Of a stretch of DNA of 64,000 nt, positions 44,928-56,300 are shown piece by piece; positions within the stretch are counted from its first letter, which is position 1; each line of letters starts with the position of its first letter. Below the pieces are notes generated by a model, which saw nothing but the letters and a program-made list of their open reading frames with translations, was not told where the DNA came from and made no database searches. Position numbers and translations under genes: made by a program. The stretch comes from Euphorbia lathyris (lineage: Eukaryota > Streptophyta > Magnoliopsida > Malpighiales > Euphorbiaceae). The stretch spans positions 58,536,895-58,600,894 of the forward strand of contig NC_088912.1 in assembly GCF_963576675.1 (NCBI RefSeq), read 5' to 3'.

Positions 44928-45340
44928 TGAAGGGATTAGCGGCAACTAAGCCAATAGAGATTTGGGTTCGGACATACCTGATTGTAGAACCAAATAATCT
45001 CTGAGCAGCGGAAGCGGAACTATCACCATGATCTTGTATCACCGGTAACTATCAACCACACAGTGATTAGCCGGGGAAGAGAGTATGATCCACAGACTAG
45101 AAGCTATGGTGATTGATTGATGGAGAGAGAGGGGTGACGTAGAGAATGGTGGAGGAGGCAGATAATCTGCTTGTGATTGTCTAGGGTTATGTTGATTAGG
45201 TTAGTTATTAGGGTTTAGTGATGCTCCTATTCAAAGTGGGCCCAAACCCAAATTCTCTTCCATCTCATAAGATGGGCCTGGCCCGTTCCATTTCGGGTGG
45301 ATCAGATTAATTTGATCCATATACCCAATTAATCCTAACA
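44928..45340 (-). repeat. 5' LTR of E4
   Basis: 413 bp, TGAAGGGATTAG...AATCCTAACA, similar to 29239-29651 with scattered substitutions. Confidence 0.93.
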
Positions 45341-45345
45341 ATCAT
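45341..45345. repeat. Target duplication of E4, right (ATCAT)
   Basis: Differs from the left copy ATTAT at one base. Confidence 0.65.
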
Positions 45346-45744
45346 TATTGTAGTTGTTGTTATTATTATTATTATTGTTATTATTATTTTTAAAGTCTAA
45401 TATTATCGTTATTGTTAAGTTCAGTTCGGTTCAATTAATTTTAGTAGCATTCAGTTAAGTTAAGTTAATTTAATTTCAGTGAAAAAGAACAGGACCTTAG
45501 TCCTAATAGATGGCTTAAAAAGCCTTACTATGTTGTAAACATATTATTATAAAATATGATATAAGTAAACAACTTATTAATAACTTACCGCGTGCATCTA
45601 ACTTTATTATGGCTATAAATTCCACGCTTGATGCAGTTTTTCTTATGTCCTCTCATTGACATTTTTTGAGTTTGGCTTTGCCTATTATGTCCAGTAGCTT
45701 CTCTAATCCTTTTCTTCTTAGGGTGTACATAGCATCTTAAGCAA
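45346..45744. other. AT-rich spacer, no gene seen
   Basis: Begins with a (TTA)n-like run, then unremarkable intergenic sequence. Confidence 0.5.
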
Positions 45745-46495
45745 TGTTATCAGAACCGGACAGGACATCAAACCAAATTGGTAATTAGGTCACGGGTCAC
45801 TTGGTCGGACCGGATGGTTCGGATTGGTCGAACCGAATGACGTAATAAATAAATAAATAATATTTATATATATTAAATATATATAATTAATTTAAAATTA
45901 TTTTATAAATTATATATACAAATCAAACTATAAACAACATTTGGTTTGTTATTTTTTGTCAACTTGAGACTCAAATATATAACGGATAAATAAAATTTAG
46001 AATAACTTGAAATATGTAAACGTATTCAATGAAATACGGTCTTTTTAACGATATATTATAAACTCAAAACGGACAAGCGAAGCCCTGTCTCCTTTTGCTA
46101 GATTTTATCTCGTTTTCATTTTTAAACTTTCCATTAAATTTTTTTTTCCTTAAATTGTATTTTCCTTTCTTGCCATTAAATTTTTTTTCCTTAAATTTTA
46201 TTTTTCTTTTTCTTTCCATTAAATTTTTTTTCCTTAAACTTTTTTTCCTTTTTTTTCCATTAAATTTTTTTCCTTAAATTGTATTTTTCTTTCTTTCTAT
46301 TAAATTTTTTTCCTTAAATTGGTTTTTCATTTCTTTCCATTAATTTTTTTTAAAGTAACAATCGGTGTGAACTGGGTTGGCCGGTTTCCAGTAACCACCG
46401 GTCGAACCAGTCCACTGACGGTTCACACAGATTTTTAGAGGGTTCATCAACCTAGACAAGCTCGGACCGGATTGTCTACCGGTTCCAACAAAAGA
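45745..46495. repeat. ACCGG-rich repeat of unknown class
   Basis: The ends share GAACCGG-type text in opposite orientation (GTTATCAGAACCGG left; TGTTGGAACCGG right, reversed), and the flanks are packed with CCGG and GGTTCG words. The centre is AT-rich and holds a minisatellite. Probably a non-autonomous DNA transposon; no target duplication found. Confidence 0.4.
46131..46350. repeat. T-rich minisatellite, about 40-bp unit
   Basis: Five to six imperfect copies of a unit like CCATTAAATTTTTTTTCC followed by TTAAATTGTATTTTTC. A short ORF across it is low-complexity (Leu/Phe-rich) and is rejected as a gene. Confidence 0.8.
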
Positions 46496-47345
46496 AGTTG
46501 TTGCAAAAGAAAATTATTAGACTAACTTTTGTTTAATATTTTATCACAAAATATATAAATATAAAATATTTTATAATATAAATTAATAATTTAAAATGTT
46601 TTTTATTTTATATTTCGATAAATATTAAAAAACCTATTTACTTTGATTTTTTTAATATTAATAAATTTTAACTAATATTTAAAATTAAATATATATAGAA
46701 TATAATTTTAAAAATTAACAATTACATAATTTAAAATAAATTTCATAGTACATAATATATTAATTAATTTATATATATTATAAATATTAGTAATAAAAAT
46801 TATTTTGTGAAAAATGTTTAGCGAAAAAACGATTCCCCTCAAACAAAAATAATATTATTTATTATAAAATTAAAAATTCAAAATATTTTTACTATTATAT
46901 TTTGTAATTTTAATTTTAATTGGCTACAAAATAAGTTATTGCCAAAGAAAATTATTATATGAATTACAAAAATCAAAATACATTTTAATCATATAAATAA
47001 TTAATTATTAGACTAAATTTTATTGAATTATTTATTATGAATAATATAATTGTAAATATATATTATTTTTATAATATAGATTAAATTAAATATTTAAAAT
47101 ATATAAAATATTTTATTTTATATTTTAATAAATATTATAGAGAAATATTCTTTATTTTATGTTTAATGCTAATAGATTTTATTTAGTATTTGAATTTACA
47201 CGAATTAAATTTTTAATTTTTTTAATAAAATGTATAATTGAAATTCAAATGCAATATATAAAAACATATTATATATATTAACAATAATAAATTAATTCTT
47301 ACCAAAAAAAAAACAATAATAAATTAATTACCATTAATTTAAAAG
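46496..47345. other. Extremely AT-rich stretch
   Basis: Mostly A and T, no gene. Two diverged blocks starting ATTATTAGACTAA at about 46516 and 47006 suggest an old direct duplication. Confidence 0.5.
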
Positions 47346-47830
47346 AGTTAGTGGAGTTGTTACCTATTTATTCTGTTAATAAAATCCAAACCGTTGATCT
47401 ATCCAAATCTGACGGTTGTGATTAAAAACCTAGGCTAGTGTAACTTGTTATCTCTCTCCTCTCAATTTCACTGTGCCTCTCCCTAAGAAGATCGAAGTCG
47501 ATCCGTTTCTCCATTTCTCTCACCGTCAACGGCGATCTGTACTCTCGCAACGACGATGACTATATCTTCCAACGTTCACATTCTCTTTCGTCCCCTCTAA
47601 CTCTCCGGAGGCGCTGCCTATGGGTTCTATTTTGTAAGCTCCTTCTCCATAAAGAAAAAATGTTAGCAGCACAGAAACAAGTTGAGGAGAAATGGTGTCT
47701 AGCTTTAATGAAGAGAAGGAAGAAGACAACAAGGGAGATGATGACTACTCCATTTTTAGTGTCTGAAGCTTACTTTGTCATGGTGGGCATGTGAATGGTG
47801 CCTGCTTTTGTTGTGCTTCAAATCAGGTAA
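47346..47830 (+). other. Promoter/5'-UTR-like sequence, possible first exon
   Basis: Composition changes sharply from the AT-rich stretch to a CT-rich stretch (TCTCTCTCCTCTC) with sequence typical of plant 5' regions, such as CCGTTGATCTATCC and TGACGGTTG. A short frame, MLAAQKQVEEKWCLALMKRR and on to TGA, lies at about 47660-47792, and a GT donor-like CAGGTAATAAAG follows near 47824. No protein family recognised. It may be the displaced front of a gene captured with the downstream ABC-transporter exon. Confidence 0.3.
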
Positions 47831-50436
47831 TAAAGCCAAACGAAAATCTAATTCATAATTTCATTAGAACTTTACAAATTTTGCTCTTCTGAACTTCTAA
47901 TTTTGTGTAATTTCAAATTGCTCAGGTTCTATTGACTTTGCCCTGATGGGCTATAATTTAACATATAATCTTGACTCTATTTTCTGTTTTAGCAAACTTA
48001 TCACACAATTATCGTACAACAGATAAACCAATCCATTATAAAGATCCCAAAAGTCTATTGAAAATACCTTTATAAATGATATAGTTTTAGATTTTAGATT
48101 TAATTATTATTGAAGTCTCCAATTATATTTTAATTTTGATAGATGTTAAGAAGAAATTGGAGAAGTGAAAGTGACAATGGAGTAAATGTTTGGAGAGGAA
48201 TTGAAGAGAGGGGAGTTGGGGAAAAGATGCATGGGCTTTGGAGTTTGAGCTATAATAGTTGATATTGTTATCCTGTTTATTAAATGAAATAGGTAAACAA
48301 ATTGGATTTATCATTAATTATTACTATTAGGTTAAGCCAAAGGAAGGGAAGGGGCCACTTATTCAGGAATATTAGTGTTCTTTGTAGCCATTCTTCTGCT
48401 ACTGCTGCTACATATCAAAACAAGTGCCCCCCTCTCATTTTCTTGACATCCATCTTTACACCCTTCACTTTAAGCTTATCTTGACTTGAGGAAGTTCTAT
48501 TTATGTCGATGTGTGGAGAAGAGCGATATAGTATATGGTGTTAGATGGAGTGCTTTTCCTTGGAGTGTAACTCATAAAATCATTTCTCAGGTTACTTATC
48601 TTATGCTATTAGGGGTGAGCATCGATTCCATATAGGTTTCAGCTGTTAAAACAGGAATCCCTGAAGCTCCATGGAACAAGCCTTTTTTCTGTTCTTAAAT
48701 CCTTATGGCGAGGAGGAAATTTGTTTTTGACACGTCAACTCTTTCCTTAAGAAATTGACTATTTGAATGATGATTTGTTAGCTTTTTTACCCAAGTCCTT
48801 TTTATATGTATCTGAATTTACTTTCTTCATGGCTTTTGAGATGAATTCTGATTGATGTATTTAGTACCTCTACAGTTATGCAATGTTCTGTTCTACTGTG
48901 CCGTCTTCAACTTGTGGTTGAGAAATTAATATATATTTATTTTGAATCTGTGTAATTCTCCCATGTTCACATGATCTTTGAATTCATATGCTTACAACTC
49001 AATCACCTTGGTATATTACAGAATGTGAAGCCTACTGAGTGATGCTTAATGATTTTTTTGAAAGGAGAAGATTTTATCTCCTTGTTTGACTGCCCAAACT
49101 AAATGGCCGGATACTTCCAGTTGAACTAATAATAAGCAAGCCATTTTGGCATGTAATAAGGTATCTTTCAGAAATGAAAAACCAAAAATCTCCTATCATG
49201 TATTTTAATTGACATTACCGTGAGGAAAAGTTGGCAAGAGCTGGTCAATATTTTATCTTGTCTTGGAATTTTTTGTGCTTCTATTTTCTTTAACAACAGC
49301 TGGTTTTATGAAGGAGATTCAAATTAGTCTGTATAAATTTTACCATTAATAACTTTTAAAGTTTCTTCCTTTTGCATTTGACCTACGATACATCATGAGG
49401 AACTTTTGGAAAAAGTAAGATGAGTATGATTCCCTGTGCAGCCAATTCATTTTGACATTAGTTCTGCATTCTCTCAAATGGTAATTCTTCCGGGCATAAT
49501 TTTTCAAGTGTTCAAAGGGTAAAGTGTATATAGCTTAAAGTTTCACAATAGAAAGAGACTTAGACGAGAGCCTTTAATTCGATAGCTTTTATGGATGTGA
49601 TCTCCTAATTTACATTAGTTATTCAGGCTTAAGTATTTGTTTTTTGTTTTTTGTTGTTTTGATTGAAATGTTAATAAAGATAATCAGAAACATCGTTTGT
49701 GTTTGCTGTTGCCATGTTTCAGATTCTCTCCTTCACTATAAATCTTAATCTTCTCCATATTTTGGTGATTGGGGCCAACACTTTTGAAATCTTTATCTTC
49801 ATTTGGTTCAATCTTAATTAGGAGCCTTTACTAGTCAATTATAAGTGGAAGCAGCAGAATTATTTGGCAATGCCTTTGGAGAAGTAAAATTAGTTGGCTT
49901 TCCTCAAAATCTGGCTTCCATCCAATCTCAATAGTATCGACATGTGGGTCATTTTTTCCAAGTTAGTATTTCTGGTTTGGTGTTAGTGCTTTTGGATTGG
50001 TTATACATTTAATTTTATTTTTGTAGAGCTAGTCATTGTCATATTAAATTAGAGGTTCTATTAAAAGGCAAGCTGATTGATCAGTTTTGATAAAGAAATT
50101 GAATGGTTTGGAGATGATTATTGTTAATTTTGTTTATTGGAGACATAACAGTTGCAATGTTTTTATTACTTGAAAGCTCCTTAATATTTTATATATGTCG
50201 AAATAGGAAAAGTGACTACAGAAATTGATATCAAACCAGAAGAAAATTATATTATTAGTTTATTCTTTCAAATTTATTGTCTCTGAAATCATGTCATTTT
50301 TTTTATTAAATATTAGAATTTTGCACTTTTTTAAATTGCAAATACAATAAGATGCATATTGTTAGTGTCGTTCAAGAGAACATTAAAAAATGTGAACTGA
50401 TCTTTTTATTACTTTTTCTACTTTTGGATGGAACAG
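47831..50436 (+). other. Intron-like sequence, no gene recognised
   Basis: T-rich, intron-like composition with small open frames that match nothing I know. Nothing else supported. Confidence 0.4.
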
Positions 50437-50534
50437 GGGATACGAAAAAATGGTGGTCATGTGGTTCTTGGATCTCACCAATGATGTATGGTCAGAATGC
50501 AATTGTTGTTAATGAGTTTCTTGGTAAAAGATAG
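50437..50534 (+). pseudogene. PDR-type ABC transporter (ABCG) exon fragment
   Basis: After an AACAG acceptor the text reads TKKWWSCGSWISPMMYGQN, then AIVVNEFLGKR and a stop. It matches the extracellular-side segment WWIWGYWISPMMYGQNAI of full-size ABCG (PDR) transporters, plasma-membrane exporters of terpenoids and other compounds. No other exon is recognised. It lies about 300 bp from CACTA-type subterminal repeats, so capture is likely. Confidence 0.75.
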
Positions 50535-50849
50535 AACCATGTAATTTTTTTTTGTTTTTCCTATTTATATGTTTCAAATATAATTGGGTAAATTCCTAAC
50601 TCAGTTAACAGATTCCAGCAAAATCGAACCTCAACAGAATCTCTTGGAGTTCAATTTACATAATTATGGTGTATTTAAACTCTTTCTTTTTCATAATGTG
50701 AACTCTTGTATTATTTGCAATATAGAGATCCCTTCAATCCAAATAAATTAATAAAATAAATCATAATTTTTAAAATAATTGGAAAATAAAATATTTTATA
50801 AAATTTACTTTGGTAACATGAAAGTTGTTACTATTAATATCAAAATTTA

Positions 50850-51226
50850 TAGCAACGACGGGTATTGTTGCGGAATAGGAAAATATATAGCAACGACGGG
50901 CGTTGTTGCGAAACGTCAAAAAAACAGCAACGTCGGATGTTGTTGCAAAAAACCAACATATTTAGCAACGTTGAATCTTGTGGCAAAAGAAAACTTTCAA
51001 TCTCTCACATACGGTCAATATTTGGCAACGACAAAGCTTTCGCAACAAGCGGGCTGTTGCCAAATATATATATTTTCGGCAACAACAGTAAGTCGTTGCA
51101 GAAACCTTTAGTAACGGAATGTATCACAATGACCAATAGTAGTCGTTGCAAAAGATGACATGTTGTTGCCAAAAATATTTTTTGCAACGACTTTTTCCGT
51201 TACCAAAAATCAATTTTCTTGTAGTG
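50850..51226. mobile_element. Right end of a second CACTA-like element
   Basis: Ends TTTTCTTGTAGTG, the reverse complement of CACTACAAGAAAA. Before it lie about ten GCAACGAC/GTTGTTGC words in both orientations, as in subterminal repeats. A left terminus with CACTACAAG is not found elsewhere in the window for this family, so the extent is unknown. The short ORFs over the repeats are by-products. Confidence 0.7.
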
Positions 51227-51229
51227 AAA

Positions 51230-51589
51230 TAATCATCTGTAGATTGTCTCTGACATTGATCCACACGAACTAGATTGAAGAACAATTGAGAATATTAATT
51301 ATCAGGTTTCCACTAAACTCTAGAGACTCAAGTTACTAATCTATTTTGTCTAACAAATAAAACCCCAACATTCTTATTGATGAGTGCTCCCCTATAGGAT
51401 ATAATAGATAAATTTTATTTTCTTCCAAATACTAATTAAAATCAAATTATTAATTAGTATATATTATTTAATCTTTTTTAGAAGAAGAGTAGATATTATT
51501 TAATTAGGAGATATGATTTGATTTAAACTCTAAATATATATTATCTTATATCTAATCGATATAAAATTAAGAATAAAATCAATGTTAAG
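51230..51589. repeat. LTR-like remnant
   Basis: TGTAGATTGTCTCTGACATT and CCACACGAACTAG resemble 58515-58560 in the LTR-like stretch right of the LINE. AT-rich, no gene. Boundaries unclear. Confidence 0.4.
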
Positions 51590-52191
51590 AACCGCCGTCT
51601 ATCTCGAAAACTCTTCGTCAACGCCGTCTCTGTGCTACCCTAGCAGCGCCGTCGCCGAGAGTTGCCGCCGATGAGAGTGTCCTTCCGTCCGGTGAAGGTT
51701 TGTCTCAGATTGTGAGAGTTATTTGCTGTGTTTCGTTGTCCTGTTGGGGCTACGGTTCCGTCGTTTTTCTTCCAACCTAGAAACCGATTCATGGTTTCGT
51801 GCTGCCGTCGATGGTGGTGAAGGGGTCGCGGTGAGAGTTGATTGGTAGTGAGGTTGGGCCGCCGGTGTAGTTTTGCGCAAGCGCTGTTGGTATTTGTTCC
51901 GATTTAGTCTTTTCTCCTATTGTATTCTTGGCCATTTTTTTGGCGTTTTTTGGCCTAATCGGGGCTGCTGTTTTGCTGTGGGGAACGGGTAAAGCAAGGG
52001 GTGTGAGGCAGGTGGTGAGGGTCGTCTCGCCTGCGTGCTAGGAGTGGAGGTCGGGATTTTCTGCGGGTTGATTTGTGGCAATTGTGGGGTTGTGGTTTTT
52101 TGCTTTTAGGGATCCTGTTTTCAGCAAGCTTGTTGGGACTCTTTGCTTCGTGTGCAGTTGGGATTGGGCTGACTTTTTGATTTGGTTGGAA
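51590..52191 (+). promoter_or_regulatory. LINE 5' UTR / internal promoter region
   Basis: Much richer in G and C than the flanks, with CCGTCG and GCCGCC words. L1 elements carry their promoter here; no precise site can be named. An upstream in-frame ATG at 52075 gives a 39-residue extension which I judge non-native, since MERELERLNLEG fits plant ORF1 starts better. Confidence 0.5.
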
Positions 52192-53367
52192 ATGGAAAGG
52201 GAATTAGAGAGGCTCAATTTAGAAGGTGATGAAGGGGGGCTCCTAGACTTGATCACTCCACCTGTTCCAGAAGTGGTGCCTGATGCGGGGCTTCGTTTCT
52301 TAGGACGCTTTGTGGCAGACAGACCGCTCAACTTCTTGAGCATGAGAAACAGGTTGGCACTTCTTTGGCGACCGGTTAGAGGTGTTGAAATTCAAGAGGT
52401 AAGCTCTAACCTTTACTCTTTTGAATTCTTTCATCCGATGGATAGAGATAGGGTGATTGCTGGAGGTCCGTGCTCTTTTGACAACTATATACTGATTATG
52501 AATGTGTGGAATTTGGGTGTGCATATAGATGATGTGAATCTACTGAACTACTCTATTTGGGTGCAAATTTTTGGTCTTCCTGTCGGGACTATGTCTGAGA
52601 TAGTAGGCAAACAGCTAGGTAACTTTCTAGGGACCTTTGAGGAGTATGATTTAAATAATAATACTGGTATTCACAGACAGTTTATGCGTATCAGAGTCAG
52701 TCTGGACAGTGAACGTCCATTGAAGAGGTTTAAAAAACTGAGGAGTACTGGAAATGTGTGGTCTTTAGCTACTTTCAAATATGAGCGGCTAGGTATTTTC
52801 TGCTATGTGTGTGGTTGCCTAGGGCATACAGAACGCTTTTGTGAGAGAGTTTTCAATATGCAGGGGGGTGAGATTCAGAGAGAGTGGGGGGAATGGCTAA
52901 AAGCCCCAATTCGAAGAGGTGGCGACAATAGTGGGGCAAAATGGTTAATTGATAGCAAAGGGGTAGGGGGGCTGAGGGGATTCGGAGGAGGAAGGGGAGG
53001 GGGATTGGGAGCTATGAGGGATATAACTAATACAGGGAGAGGGAAGGAAGTGAGGGGGAGCAACAAACAAGTGAGGGAGGGGGAGAGAGAAGTAATGATC
53101 TGTCCATTCACAAGACCTTATTTTAAGCCTCTAGTGTTCGAGGCAAGTCAAGGGATGGGGGGTGAGGAGAAAGGAGATAAGGGGGAAGATACTGAGATGG
53201 AATTAAATGATTCTAGGAAAAGAAGAAGGGAGGAAATGGGAAAGGGAAGGGAGGGGGAGGGAGAGGATAGGCAGGAGGGGGAAGTCTCTGTTCTTGGAAT
53301 GGATAAGGAGAGTTCCACAGAAATTGGTTCGGCGAGCCCTAAAGATCAGGGCCGCCGGGGGGAATGA
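52192..53367 (+). CDS. LINE ORF1, nucleic-acid-binding protein
   Basis: 391 codons. Residues about 45-190 form the DUF4283-type domain (LGRFVADRPLNF, LLWRPVRGVEI, NVWNLGVHIDDVNL, WVQIFGLPVG). A CCHC zinc knuckle CYVCGCLGHTERFC is at 204-217. The tail is Gly- and Arg-rich, then strongly charged. The protein should coat LINE RNA in the cytoplasm and take part in RNP assembly. The stop TGA overlaps the ORF2 start as ATGA, which suggests ORF2 is reached by termination-reinitiation. It looks intact. Confidence 0.9.
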   Translation: MERELERLNLEGDEGGLLDLITPPVPEVVPDAGLRFLGRFVADRPLNFLSMRNRLALLWRPVRGVEIQEVSSNLYSFEFFHPMDRDRVIAGGPCSFDNYILIMNVWNLGVHIDDVNLLNYSIWVQIFGLPVGTMSEIVGKQLGNFLGTFEEYDLNNNTGIHRQFMRIRVSLDSERPLKRFKKLRSTGNVWSLATFKYERLGIFCYVCGCLGHTERFCERVFNMQGGEIQREWGEWLKAPIRRGGDNSGAKWLIDSKGVGGLRGFGGGRGGGLGAMRDITNTGRGKEVRGSNKQVREGEREVMICPFTRPYFKPLVFEASQGMGGEEKGDKGEDTEMELNDSRKRRREEMGKGREGEGEDRQEGEVSVLGMDKESSTEIGSASPKDQGRRGE

Positions 53368-56300
53368 GTTGTTTAAGCTGGAACTGTCGTGGCCTGGGAA
53401 ACCACCGGGCAGTTCGCTCCTTAAAGGAGCTTGTTTCGTCCCAAAGCCCTAATATTGTATTTTTGATGGAAACACTAGTAGAAGACCAGAGAGTCAGTTT
53501 GTTAAAACAACAGTTAAAGTTTGAGGGTGCTTTCACTGTCAGTAGAAGAGGCCGTAGTGGAGGGTTAGCCTTGCTGTGGAAAGCAGGGACTCAGGTGGCG
53601 ATTAAAAGTTTTTCGGATCACCATATTGAGGCAATTATCACTCATTCTTCTCAGGAACAGTGGAGATTGGTGGGTTTCTATGGTTTTGCTGATCGTAATA
53701 GGCATGGAGAGTCGTGGGAATTACTGAGAAGATTAGCCAGGGATGATTCTGTCCCATGGGTTGTGATTGGAGATTTTAATTGTATTCTCAATTCTGAAGA
53801 AAAGATGGGTGGAGCGGTATACCCTAACCCCTTAATGCAGGAGTTTGCCAAAACTATTGAGGAGTGTGGCCTGTGCGAATTGTTTTTGACCGATGACCGG
53901 TTTACTTGGGAGAGAGGTAGAGGGTCTGAGCATTGGGTTAGAGAAAAACTGGATAGGAGCTTTGCTTCAGCTGAGTGGTTGAATCGTTTTGATAATTACC
54001 TCCTCAAAACTTGTATGACGGGATATTCAGACCATCTTCCGCTCCTTCTTCATCTGGAAAGGGAGAGAAGTAGAAATAGAGGAAGAAGATTTCATTTTGA
54101 GGAGGTTTGGCTAAGAGAGCAGGAGTTTAATAATCTGGTTAGAGGGCACTGGAGAAGCCAGAGGGGCAAGCCAGTTCAGGAGACCCTGGAGGAATGTGTG
54201 CAGAAAATGGCAGTGTGGGGTAAGAATTTCAATTTGCGCTTCAAAAGCCAAATTAGGAAATGGAGGACCCAAATGGAAAGATTACATGGTAGTAGAAACA
54301 AAGATTCCATTGCTGCTTACTTCCTTGCCAAAAGAAAACTTAATGATACCCTGGAAGCAGAGGAAAGCTACTGGAGGCAGAGGGCTAAGATCTTTTGGCT
54401 GACTGAAGGGGACAGGAATACACAGTTCTTCCATGCTAGTGTCAAAACTAGACGTCAACAGAACTCAATTACCTCTTTGACAGATGAGAATGGGGTTGTG
54501 ATTGATAATCAAGCCGAATTGTTGGACCTTGCACAGAGCTACTTTCAGGACGTGTTCTCGGCTTCGAATGTAAGTAGGGGCGACACTGTGCATGTAATCG
54601 ACACATGCATCAGTCCAGTTATGAATGAATCACTTGTTGCTCCTTTTAATCAGGAAGAGTTTAAACAAGCTCTATTTTCTATGAGTCCTAACAAATCCCC
54701 AGGCCCTGATGGGCTAAATCCGGGCTTCTTTCAAGCCTTTTGGGACACCATGGGAGCAGATGTGGGAGCTGCTTGCGCTAAGTGGCTTACCGAGGGGGAA
54801 TTTCCAAGTGGAATTAATGACACCACAATTGTCTTGATCCCAAAGGTTGACAACCCTAGAATGCTGAAGGATTTTCGCCCTATCGCCCTGTGCAATGTCA
54901 TCTACAAGATAATTGCTAAGGCCTTAGCAAATCGTCTGAAAAGGGTTCTCCCTAATATTATTGGTGAAACCCAATCTGCTTTTGTTCCTGGAAGGTCTAT
55001 AATTGACAATGTGCAGGTGGCTTTTGAAAGCATACATTATATGAAGAGACTAAATAGAGGGAAGAATGGGCAGGTTGCCTTGAAAATTGATATCAGCAAG
55101 GCCTATGATAGAGTCGATTGGGAGTTCCTTAAGGCAGTTATGGGCAGAATGGGATTTCATGAAACCTGGATTGGCTGGATGATGTTATGCATTACAACAG
55201 TAAAATACAAAGTGGCTTTAAATGGGGAGTGCTCTGACCAAGTCGTACCTGGGAGAGGATTGAGGCAAGGGGATCCCCTTTCTCCCTACCTTTTTATCCT
55301 GTGTGCTGAAGTCTTATCTAATCTTATCAAAAAGGCTGAAGAAGAAGGCCTTATCTCAGGGTGTAAGGTCTGCAGAAGGGCACCGGCTGTAACACACCTC
55401 TTCTTTACTGATGACAGCTTCATATTCTTCGGGGCAACTATAGAGGAGACTAGAAAGGTCATGAACATCTTGTCTGAATACGAAGTGGCTTCAGGACAGG
55501 CAGTTAACTTGAGTAAATCAGGGGTTTTCTTCAGTCTAAATGTGTCTGAGCCGTTGCGGCTACAGATCAAAGCTTTATTGGGGGTGTGTACTCCTCTCGA
55601 CACAGGCAGATACCTAGGTTTACCTTCTCTCATTGGAAGATCTAAACGCAGAATTTTCGCTTTCCTGATAGATAGGCTCCGTAAGAAATTTGGTATGTGG
55701 GGTCTCAAATTCTTATCCCAGGCTGGGAAAGAGGTGCTTCTTAAGTCAGTGGCTCAAGCCTTACCAACCTTTTGTATGAGTACGTTCCTCTTACCTTTAT
55801 CTATCTGTGATGAGCTCCAGAAATTAATGAATTCTTTTTGGTGGGGTATGAAACCTGAGGGCAGAAGAAACATTCATTGGTTTGATTGGGGTAAATTGTG
55901 TAGACCTAAAGATTCAGGTGGGATGGGCTTTAAGGATCTACATGTGTTTAACCTAGCAATGTTAGGTAAACAGGGATGGAAATTACTAAAATTCCCAAAT
56001 ACTTTAGTGAGTCAAATGTTCAAAGCTAAATATTTCCCTAGAGAGGACTTACTTCTCTCCAAATTAGGCAATAATCCTAGTATGGTTTGGAGAAGCATTT
56101 GGGAAGGCATTAGTATATTGAAAACAGGGGTTAGATGGAGAGTGGAGAATGGTAGATCAATCAGAGTATGGGAGGATGAGTGGGTTCCTAACCTAGAGGG
56201 TTTTTGCATAAATTCCTTTTTGGTCCCTGGAATGGAGAATTTGATGGTTGCGGACTTGTTACTTGAAAATGGGAGAGGGTGGGACTTGCAGAGACTAAAT

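Larger units (their letters stand above)
29239..45340 (-). mobile_element. Copia retrotransposon E4 with two nested insertions
   Basis: Two 413-bp LTRs, a tRNA-Met primer site at the right one and a polypurine tract at the left one, enclose gag, protease, integrase, RT and RNase H on the minus strand. RT is split by a solo LTR of the E1 family and gag by a CACTA transposon. Taking both out with their duplications leaves about 7.9 kb. The leader of about 2 kb is long for copia. Genes carry frameshifts, stops and lost catalytic residues. LTRs differ at many sites, so the element is older than E1. Confidence 0.93.

Noticed and set aside
46095..46277. 60-codon Leu/Phe-rich ORF
   Set aside because: Translation of a T-rich minisatellite.
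50779..51187. Three overlapping ORFs with Cys-rich text
   Set aside because: They are translations of CACTA subterminal repeats (GCAACGAC words).
50850..51226. CRISPR-like spaced repeats
   Set aside because: Repeats are degenerate, in both orientations and irregularly spaced, next to a CACTA end; a plant genome.
52038..53111. Antisense ORFs over LINE ORF1
   Set aside because: Shadows of a clear sense gene; Pro/Ser-rich text is the complement of the Gly/Arg tail.
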